Below the pieces are notes generated by a model. That model saw only the letters and a program-made list of their open reading frames with translations, did not search any database and was not told where the DNA came from. Positions 56,167 through 64,000 of a DNA stretch of 64,000 nt are shown piece after piece; within the stretch, counting starts at the first letter, position 1; every line of letters starts with the position of its first letter. Origin of the DNA: Lathyrus oleraceus. Lineage: Eukaryota > Streptophyta > Magnoliopsida > Fabales > Fabaceae. A program made the position numbers and the translations under genes. Where the stretch lies: assembly GCF_024323335.1 (NCBI RefSeq), contig NC_066581.1, forward strand, positions 462,706,289 to 462,770,288. Reading direction: 5' to 3'.

Positions 56167-59100
56167 GTCATTCTAGCCGGAGAAGTGAAGTTTAGAAATC
56201 TTCATCTCGACGCGGTAGAATGGGCTTAAATAATAGTTAATGAGACAAATTTTGGTCCCTAAGAGACCTCATGATGCAAATGTATGCATGCAAAAGAAAC
56301 AAAACTCTGTGGGGAACACCGGTCCACAAAGAAAGACGATCCATCGGAGCAATACACTCACCAGGAACAGAGACTCTAACAGGACTCTCACGGGGATAAG
56401 AAAAAAAGAAAAGAATGCGTGAACAAGACACGACTCTGAATTAGGGGAAACAAGAATTAGACACAGCGTGAGCAGGACACGACTGGACTGGAGACCTCAC
56501 TGGGGAGTAAAGGACTCAAACTGGGAAAAGAAGAAAATTCCAAAGGGACAAATCCAATGGAAAGACTCAAGCTGACTCAAACTATCCACGAAGGATACCT
56601 CGGATGAAAATCCGGACTCGGACTGGGAAAGATTCACAAAGAACCTCCCCGCCGGGAAAAAATGAATATATTGGGGAAAACGCCAATACAGCAAAAGGGT
56701 AAAATCACAACGGAAACTCCACTGGGGAACGTCTAACAAAGAGACTCTCCTGGAGAAGCAACAAAGAAATGAGGTGTTACCGGTATAAGGGTAACAAGCT
56801 CAGGAAGACTGAATATCTAAGACCGGTATAAGGGTGAGAGATATCAATCAACCAAACATCTGAGAAAGAACTGAAAAAGGTACATCAACTCAGGAAAATC
56901 TGACTCCACAGGGGACCAAGGTCATAATAGGGAGCAGAAAGGAAGGAACACCAAGGATACCGGTTACTGGGTATATAATAGGTGACCGACCAAAGCGTGA
57001 ATTGGTATATATGCCAAGACACTCATCATCCGAAAGGAGGGCTTGAAAAAGCAAATCGACTTACAGGATGGACATTCGAATCCGCAACGGGAAAACGAAT
57101 CTTACTCAGCTGGGGAAAAAACCCAAAGAGCGCATGAGATATAATATCCATTACCGTCAAAACGTGGATAGTATACTCGCATGAGATATATTATCTATTA
57201 CCGTCAGAACGTAGACAATATACTCGCATGGAAGGAACACCAGGGATACCAGTTATTGGGTATATAATAGGTGACCTACCGAACACGTGAATTGGTATAT
57301 ATGCCAAGACACTCATCATCCTGAAAAGGGCCGAACGCAAACTTATCAAAGGATGGATATTCGATTCTACAAAGAGTATGAATCTTACTCCGCTGGGGAA
57401 ACACAATAGGCTTCCAACCAAAGAGCGAATGAGATATATTATTCATTACCGTCAGAACGTGAATAATACACTCGAAAAAGAAGAGACACCAGAGATACCG
57501 GTTACTGGGTATATAATAGGTGACCAACCAAAAAAGAAAGAGAGACAATCGTTACCAACAACAACAGGGTAAACGAAAGATAACTCACAGGGGATAAATT
57601 GCAAGCATCCGACAATTATCCAGGAAACAAAGAATATTCGATTCCACAAAGGAATGCGAATCTTACTCGACTGGGGAAACACAACAGGCTTCGACTGAAG
57701 AGTGCATGAGATATATTATCCATTACCGTCAGAACGTGGATAACATACTCGCATGGAAGATTATCCACAACCGGTTACTGGGTTAATAAAGGATAAAACC
57801 ACCGAAAAGAAAGGCATCGAGATACCAAAACTAGGTATATAATGATGACCGATCAAAGGGAGCAACAATCATTACCAAGCAAAAAGGTAAATGAAAGAGG
57901 ACTCACCAGGGATGCATTGATAAACAAATCAATGATCCGGGGAACAAATCACTGGCAAACGGTGAAAGGACCCACTGAGGATAAAATTGCTAGCATCCGG
58001 CAATTATCCAGAAGACTTGCTGGGGACACAATTGCTAGCAACCGGCAATTACCCAGAAGCAAGGAGGGAATATCAACATCGAATATTGAATGAAGATAAC
58101 CACAAAGAGTAACCATCATCGGTTAGGATGAACAACAAGGTTAACTCTGCAAAGGGGAGAAATTAGGGTTTACAACTACCGAATACGGGGTAGAAGACCA
58201 CAAGCTCTGGCTGAGGATAAAATTGCTAGCAAATGGCAATTATCCAGAAGAAAGCACAGACTCCGTTGGGGAGACAATCAACAACATAGGATTTACAACT
58301 ACCGAATACTAGGTAGAAGATCACAAAACCCACCATCAACCAGAATGAACCACAAAGGTTACCTTTGCTAGGGGATAAAAGATAGGACTTACAACCACCG
58401 AATACTGGGTAGTAGCCAACAACTCTGATGAGGATAAAAAGATAGGGTTTACATCTACCGAATACGGGGTAGAAAACCAAAACGTCCGCGTGGGAATGAA
58501 AGAATCACAATTCCGCACGGGAAACAAAATAGGGTTTATAACAAACCACCAACTGCTGAGGAGCGAGCAAAACTAGGATTTACGACTACCGACTACTGGG
58601 TAGAAAACCAACGACTCTTGCCGAGGAATAAAAGGTATATCACCACAAATTCCGCCAAGAAGAGGGAACATAGGACTTACAACTACCGGTATAAGGGTAG
58701 AAGCCCAAAACTCCGCTGGGGATAAAAAAATTATTGCCGGTTACTGGGCAATTCATTCATTTATTCCACAGGGAAGCACAAGAAACAGTTGAAAAATGCC
58801 AATTCAGGATCAAACCAAAAAGGCAAACTGAATCAAGACTCGTCCTAATGAGGATATAACTCAATAGGAAGATCCATCCCAATATATGTGTTGGGAGGAA
58901 ATGGAAGAAACCGTCATCCACGAGGATATAACTCAGTGGGGAATTACAAAAGGAAAGACAGACAAACACTTTCTACTTATGGGGTTGACTCTATATTGAG
59001 AGATTAGACACCCGACATCTGCTTGGGAAAATCTACTGGAGAGATCTATATCACCATTTAGCAAGAGACAACAAACCAAAGATATATGGCAAAAAATGCA

Positions 59101-60900
59101 ATTATGAATATCTGAATGTTTATGAGTATGCATGAATATGCGTAATTTATGTTTGATGAATGCTGACAAAACAGACATATCTAACACAAACGGGCTCAGG
59201 AATTAAACACCCGGTACTACACTTCCAGAGGGAAACACCAAGAAATCCAACTGGAGAGCCAATCTGCTGGAGATCTATATGCTGAAAAGCAACGATCTGC
59301 TGGGAGGCAAAAGAGGTCAGAGATATCAAAGAAATCACAAAATCTCTGAGTGATGGATCAACAATCAACCCAACTGGGGAACAGAAGTTCACAACAGGCA
59401 GGAACTGTCACAAAAGCAAATCTGTTGGGGAAATGGAGAAATCCCGAGATTTCTACAGGGGGATCTCAGTATCAACTGGGAAACAAAAGTTCACTGCACA
59501 AGCAAGAACTGCTGAAGAGAACAGAATACAAGTAGAATCTAGCCGCACAAGCAACTCTACTGGGAATACTGTCAGCCACTCCATCGATAATACACCCACT
59601 GAGGGAAAATAGATCACACAGGTAGATTCTGCAACAAGCCACTCTACTAGGGATCAAAAACATCAGGGAATCAACCAAATCTATGGATGATAGATCACCA
59701 ACCGACCCTACTAGGGAAACAAAGATTTTCAACAGGCAGAAATTGCCACAAAAGCAACTCTGTTGAGGATACCAACTCCGTTGGGGAATACCAACTCTGG
59801 CGGGGATTATGTAGGGAAACATCACAGATACAAACCATCATACCACCAATCTACTGGTGGCTTCACTGGGAATGAGGAGGAGAGCTGGGGATCAACCACC
59901 AAATGCTGAACCTTCCAAGAGGAAATCAACAACCGCTGAGGAGGAAAATAATCACTGCTCTGCTGAAGGGATAAGAGGTGAAAACCTCAACAAGCGCTCT
60001 GATGGGGAGATATAGCACAAATGAAGTATATCATACCAACAATTCTGCTAACGACTGTGCTTAGGGAAGTGATGAAGTACCGGGATATCAACCCAACAAC
60101 CACCGAATCTTCCAAGAGGGAAAACACCCATGCTGAAGAGAGAATACTGTTGGAGAGGATTGTGAAGTCTCAACAAACAATCTGCTTGGCGAACAATTCC
60201 AACAAAAGCTCTGCTTGGGGAACAACCCCAACAACAAAAATCTGGAGAAAAAGGATACAACCATGCCAGGAATATGAACAAATGTCTTACCCTGTTGGAA
60301 ATCATGCCACCCTTGGGAGAGCACTGAGAAATTCTTAAGTATCCTTTCGTCGTTGTGAATGTTCACTTTGTTTAAAAAAACAATTTTGAAAAATTTTATT
60401 TGTTTAAACAATGACATTTTATTAATTAAAACATGCAAAACATTTGTTGAATTGAAACAAATAAGAGTGCAAATAATTGGATAAAAGCTCAAATTGATTT
60501 GATGGAATGGTAGCCTGCAAATGGCAAGACTCCATAGATCTGTACAAATTTGAAATCAGTGATATATATTGGAAGAGGGCTACATTGAACATAATGATCC
60601 TTTATCTACCAATTTGAATCTCGATGTATTCGAAGCTTCAGTTGACGACGAATCAAAAATCTCTGACGAAAAGACAGCTGCGGAACAGAAAGTCTTGTCA
60701 GGATGCAGTTACTTGTCACATCCCTAATTTTTGCCTAGATTGCCCCAGGGTGAGGTACTCAATCTAGCGGGATGCAAATATACTTCTTTTTCAAGTCTCT
60801 AATTTTTTGCCTGGATTGCCCTTTCGGGTTCTCCACCGAGACGCTCATTTTTGCCTAAGCCGCCCTTTCGGTTTTTCAACTTAGCGAGCTATTCTGTTTT
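56167..60900 (-). other. C2 repetitive noncoding region downstream of pol
   Basis: About 4.7 kb without coding potential. It is built of degenerate phrases: 'ataccggttactgggtatataataggtgacc' (56957, 57247, 57497 and others), 'gaggataaaattgctagca.c.ggcaattatccagaag' (57975-58250), 'ggtttacaactaccgaatac.gggtagaa' (58170-58700) and dozens of copies of 'ctc.gctgggga' from 56320 to 60330. Ogre elements are known for long repetitive regions in this place. Short open frames here have no recognisable domain. Confidence 0.8.
56941..57780. repeat. Long tandem units (about 290 and 245 bp) in C2
   Basis: Units begin ggaaggaacaccaaggatacc (56941), ggaaggaacaccagggatacc (57230) and agagacaccagagatacc (57481). 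Each holds 'gggtatataataggtgacc', 'ttggtatatatgccaagacactcatcatcc' (first two), and 'gagatatattatccattaccgtcagaacgt'. Confidence 0.8.
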
Positions 60901-60946
60901 TCTTTATATACCTTTTTTTTTCTTTTTTTTTAGGCAAAGTATTTCT

Positions 60947-61267
60947 TGACTGCATCTGAATTCACAGGACGAGTGAAATCCTCCCCATCCATTGTGGTAA
61001 GCATCAAAGCTCCGCCTGAAAAGGCTCTCTTAACAACATATGGACCTTCATAGTTTGGAGTCCATTTACCCCTGGAATCGGGCGCGAAAGACAAGACTTT
61101 CTTGAGCACGAGGTCACCTTCTCAGAACACACGAGGCTTGACCTTCTTATCGAATGCTTTCTTCATTCTTTGCTGATATAACTGACCATGGCACATGGCA
61201 GTCAATCGCTTCTCTTCAATCAAATTCAACTGGTCGTAACGACTCTGAATCCATTCAGCATCAGTCA
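60947..61267 (-). pseudogene. pol: C2 integrase C-terminal fragment (gypsy/Ogre type)
   Basis: The minus strand reads PKLTDAEWIQSRYDQLNLIE, LTAMCHGQLYQQRMKKAFDK, then a stop in the VF.EGDLVLKK block, then SRGKWTPNYEGPYVVKRAFS and DFTRPVNSDAVKKYFA, ending at about 60947. This is the typical C-terminus of Ogre/Tat gypsy integrase. The catalytic core is absent. The upstream boundary is an A-rich junction (61280-61375). Confidence 0.88.
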
Positions 61268-61279
61268 ACTTGGGGTTTG

Positions 61280-61375
61280 AGGGTATACTTTTTTCTTTTT
61301 AAATATTTTTTTTTTTGATTTTTTTTGATTTTTTTTTATTCCTTTTTTTTTTCACCCCCTCTTTTTTTTACATTA
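61280..61375 (-). other. A-rich filler at the pol deletion of C2
   Basis: The minus strand is nearly pure A with a few T and G, between the RT start (61380-61567) and the integrase end (61267). RT, RNase H and most of integrase are missing here. Confidence 0.75.
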
Positions 61376-61379
61376 CATT

Positions 61380-61567
61380 TGTAATGCCCCAGTTTGACTG
61401 TTCTGCTGATTCTCAAGATACAGCTGAATGATCTTCTCTTCGTGCTCAAGAAGTCAGGAAATCTCGTCAGGAATTCCCTTCAACATCATCTTCCTCTGCT
61501 TCGAACACAGGGAATTCAAGATTGGGAGATGGCGTTGGATCATTATGTTCAATGGGTTTAGAAATCC
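61380..61567 (-). pseudogene. pol: C2 RT N-terminal fragment (exon-2-like)
   Basis: The minus strand reads ISKPIEHNDPTPSPNLEFPV, FEAEEDDVEGN, and after a frame change IPDEIS.LLEHEEKIIQ. These are the usual residues before the RT domain of Ogre polyproteins. It follows an AG acceptor-like site (tgcag at 61568-61572). Confidence 0.75.
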
Positions 61568-61831
61568 CTGCATAATGATTTTGGGTATAAAAGCTTTAAA
61601 ATTTAAACAAGCAAATCATTATGCAGATGAAAAGAGATTTTATTCTTGTTTTTCAGGGTTTTTTGTGATCACCAATTTTATGCAAAAAGCAAAAAGTGAA
61701 AACAATTGGAAAAACAAATGTTTAACATGCATTTATTGAATGAAAATATCATTGTATTAAATGTTGCCAACAATGTCATCACTTCTCCTTTTGGCATGGG
61801 AGAAGGGTTTTTAAACAAAGTGAAGCTTTAC
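61568..61831 (-). other. Probable Ogre polyprotein intron
   Basis: On the minus strand a donor-like GTAAAG lies at 61831-61826 right after the DVPTVIHRS block, and an acceptor-like TGCAG ends at 61568. The 264 bp between have no coding similarity. Ogre elements are known to splice an intron between the protease and RT regions. In this degraded copy the reading phase does not fit exactly across the two sites. Confidence 0.55.
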
Positions 61832-62330
61832 TTTGATCTATGAATGACTGTAGGAACATCCACAGCGACCCAATTGTGGCAGATCCCGCCAGGGATGACA
61901 AAGTTGTCAGTATCCTCTGCATCTTCTTCCAAGATAGCAGCAGCTTCCTCAGCCTGATCAGCATGGATGAAACCTCCACTCTTGAACAACCCTTTCTCAT
62001 TGAAGACCCCAGAAGAATAGCCAATGCCAGCCCGGGATTTGTTGTCTTCAAGCTCAATCATCTTCCCTAAACCAGCAACTGCACCACATTCAATGGCCAG
62101 TTTCGCATCACGATAGGAAGCAAATGAAGGAGACTTCTTCTCAATTGGCTCAGCAATAGATAAAGCTTGGAAAGGCGTTCCAACTTCATCCTCAGCATCA
62201 ATATATGAGAAAGAAGACAAGTGGCTAACCAGGAATAAATCCATCAAAAGCACTCTGTCTGGCAAATTCCTCCTTGAGTACACAGTTCTCTTGCTCGAAA
62301 TGATCCATCAATCTGGCAGAGATAACCCAG
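61828..62330 (-). pseudogene. C2 gag/protease-RT linker fragment (exon-1-like)
   Basis: The frame from 62283 includes SYRDAKLAIECGAVAGLGKM, YSSGVFNEKGLFKSGGFIHA, AAAILEEDAEDTDNFVIPGG and ICHNWVAVDVPTVIHRS, the segment between protease and RT in Ogre polyproteins. The N-terminal end (FEQENCVLKEEFARQSALMD, partly in another frame) looks like a Gag coiled coil fused by deletion. Gag and the protease active site themselves are missing. Confidence 0.75.
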
Positions 62331-63563
62331 TGCAGTACCGGCGAGTTAGTGCATCTTCAAAATAAATGAAGAGCACGGGGATCAAACCATAGGACCAAAG
62401 GTTGAGAACGACACCCGCTTATGCAAATGATGCATGTAATGCTTGTGCATATGCTTTATTTTTATTTCAAAGGAACTCGAGGGTTTTATTTGCAAACTTT
62501 GAAATATTAATCATTTTATCGCATATGGAAATTATCTCATTGAATAATTCTTTGTCTTTCCATGTCTGAATTTTTTTTGCAAAGAAACCCCTTAAGTTCC
62601 TTGAATTTTTTTTTTCTCATTTTTTGATGATATGGATGCAGATGAATGCATGAATGCATGAATGCAACAATCGCACTCAAGGATCAAGCAAAGCACACCA
62701 GACAAAGGTCATGGGAAAGCTCATAGCATCCTTAATATCAATCATCCATTTTGGTGGATTATGGTTTACACCTTATCAACACCTAAGTTCCATTGATATT
62801 AACGATACATGAACCGGCTCAAACCTCCTTAATATCAATCATCCATTTTGGTGGATTATGGTTTACACCTTATCGACACCCAAGTTCCATTGATATTAAG
62901 GATGTCTGAACGACTCAACCATGAATCACGGGTTTGTTGCGAGTCACGAGCATGGAGTCTCGGGTAAGAACCACCCAAAGGGAATGTACTATGGTTTAAA
63001 CCTGCCGAACATGTTCTACCAGAGGTTCCCATAGTCATCATCCCATCTTTCGAATATTATCGGAGGAACGAATACTCGTATTCCAAAAATATTCTCAAGA
63101 GAGACTCTTATGAGTGTAGTATCGCGTAACAACCGCATCAGATCTTACATCTGAACGACCTCCGCACTACGTCCTAAAAGAGGCCAAGATGGGCTTGGTA
63201 AACTAAGGTCCTTGGCTTCTAAGGCACATGATTGAAAGAATAATGCCTAACCACAAATGACTTGCGTGACATTATTAATCCAACATGACCTCCACCAAGT
63301 GAATGGACTCGCAAGTCAACTTGTTAAGGAATACTCCACACAAGTCGACGAGACTATGCCATTCTCCTATCCTAAAGTGCACTCGAGTTCGGGTATAGAA
63401 CTCATCTCACAGAGACCACCAAGCAAACAAGCAATTGTATATCATTCAATTCAATCATTACAATCAATACAGTAATCCCAAATTGTACAAAAATATGTCA
63501 TATAACAATTAAACAATAACATACAACAAGGGTGAAAAGTAGGCAAAACCACCAAAGAGATTC
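62331..63563 (-). other. C2 5' leader region
   Basis: No ORF. It includes a T-rich block (62560-62630), 'gaatgcatgaatgcat' repeats, two 97-bp units with internal inverted repeats (62730-62909), and otherwise unremarkable sequence up to the PBS. Confidence 0.7.
62730..62909. repeat. Two 97-bp tandem units with inverted-repeat arms
   Basis: Units start ccttaatatcaatcatcc at 62730 and 62827. In each, 'cttaatatcaat' at the start pairs with 'attgatattaa(g)' at 62792-62802 and 62889-62902, making a potential stem with about 50 bases of loop. Confidence 0.85.
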
Positions 63564-63573
63564 CGTCCCCAGT

Positions 63574-63583
63574 GGAGTCGCCA
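63574..63583 (-). other. Primer-binding site of C2 (tRNA-Arg type)
   Basis: The minus strand reads TGGCGACTCC, matching the complement of a plant tRNA-Arg 3' end over ten bases, six bases from the LTR. Ogre elements are known to use tRNA-Arg. Confidence 0.75.
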
Positions 63584-63589
63584 CTTTTC

Positions 63590-64000
63590 TGTAGCGGTGT
63601 ATTCGTCGCTTTATGATTTATTGATTAAATCAAAAGTAAAGCATACAAAGAATCGAGTCGCCACCGCACTTTTATTTATCCAAAGGAATGGCTAAAAAGC
63701 GAACAAAAGCCTAAGAAGTTTTACACATAGAAAACTGATGAAAAGGTCAGAGATCTGGGTAAGGGGTTAAATACGCAATGGGAAGGTGTTAGGCACCCAA
63801 AACGTCCTAGGTACTCCTAGGGAGCCCTTTTCACAATTGTTGTACGAAATGTTATTTGTTTATGAAATATTTATTGTGCAAACATGGATTGAAGGGATGA
63901 GAAAAGAATATACAAGTTATTATTTTTGTGTTTGAACGGATGAACCCGTTGCCTACGTACCTTTCCATGGAAGGTAAGGATCAAAACGCCGTAGTTCGGC
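63590..64000 (-). repeat. C2 5' LTR, partial (window edge)
   Basis: It starts TGTAGCGGTGTATTCG and matches 51076-51486 with about six substitutions. It runs off the window. Confidence 0.93.

Larger units (their letters stand above)
51076..64000 (-). mobile_element. Element C2: deleted Ogre-type Ty3/gypsy element
   Basis: It reads on the minus strand: 5' LTR entering from the right edge (63590 onward), PBS, short leader, gag/protease fragments, an intron-like gap, RT start, an A-rich junction, integrase end, a long repetitive noncoding region, and a 5,075-bp 3' LTR (51076-56150). The internal region is 7.4 kb. Ogre elements normally have a much longer internal part, so most coding sequence is deleted. 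The first 411 bp of both LTRs differ at about six sites, which suggests a young insertion. Confidence 0.92.

Noticed and set aside
56240..60340. Many short frames in the Ogre 3' region
   Set aside because: They lie in degenerate repeats, on both strands equally, without domain signatures.

Overview
This is a plant nuclear window with no recognisable host gene, rRNA or tRNA gene: essentially all of it is nested LTR retrotransposons plus remnants of a LINE, possible DNA transposons and AT-rich filler. The mix points to a large-genome legume, most likely of the pea/vetch/lentil tribe (inference). The evidence is Ogre-type Ty3/gypsy elements with 5-6 kb LTRs that start (minus strand) with TGTAAGACCCC and end in CGCTACA, together with several Sirevirus-type (SIRE/Maximus) Ty1/copia elements carrying an extra ORF downstream of pol.

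Layout. (1) Positions 1-25,410 are one nest. The host is a plus-strand Sirevirus ('B1') seen as its 3' noncoding tail (1-12 and 8937-9581), an LTR (9582-10452 and 24651-24817), and then a second primer-binding site and gag start (24820-25410). The LTR is therefore shared between two internal regions. A minus-strand Sirevirus 'A' (13-8936, 999-bp LTRs, TSD ATGAG with one mismatch) sits in the tail. A second B-family element 'B2' (10453-24645, perfect TSD GATTT) sits in the LTR, and B2's envelope-like ORF is split by a 6.07-kb solo Ogre LTR 'C1' (15053-21123, perfect TSD GAACC). (2) At about 25,410 B1's gag is fused head-on to the gag of a truncated minus-strand copia 'E' (to 26709). (3) 26,710-36,670 is older, eroded DNA: an unassigned AT-rich stretch ending in a Helitron-like terminus, a pol-deleted Tat-lineage gypsy remnant 'F' with an antisense extra ORF, an L1-type LINE fragment, a possible MITE with a 137-bp duplication, and a decayed copia gag. 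(4) 36,671 to the right edge is a second nest. Minus-strand copia 'G' is cut at 39,488 by minus-strand Sirevirus 'H'. H carries plus-strand B-family element 'B3' (40280-48234) in its LTR and a deleted minus-strand Ogre 'C2' (51076 to beyond 64000) in its gag-pol.

How the genes work together: each autonomous copy would encode Gag, aspartic protease, integrase, reverse transcriptase and RNase H, primed by initiator tRNA-Met (copia elements) or a tRNA-Arg-like site (Ogre). No element here is fully intact. The best preserved parts are the B2 gag (520 codons), the B3 integrase (DD35E residues present), the B3 envelope-like ORF (346 codons) and A's RT/RNase H frame (two stops). Several copies are internal-deletion derivatives: B2 lacks most of pol, H has an in-frame integrase-to-RNase H fusion, and C2 lacks RT to integrase. 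I found no new cellular system. The most unusual items are the shared-LTR tandem, B2's filler-bearing pol deletion with a long open frame, the antisense ORF of F, the PBS-like motif scattered through the Ogre 3' region, and the intron-like gap in the Ogre polyprotein.
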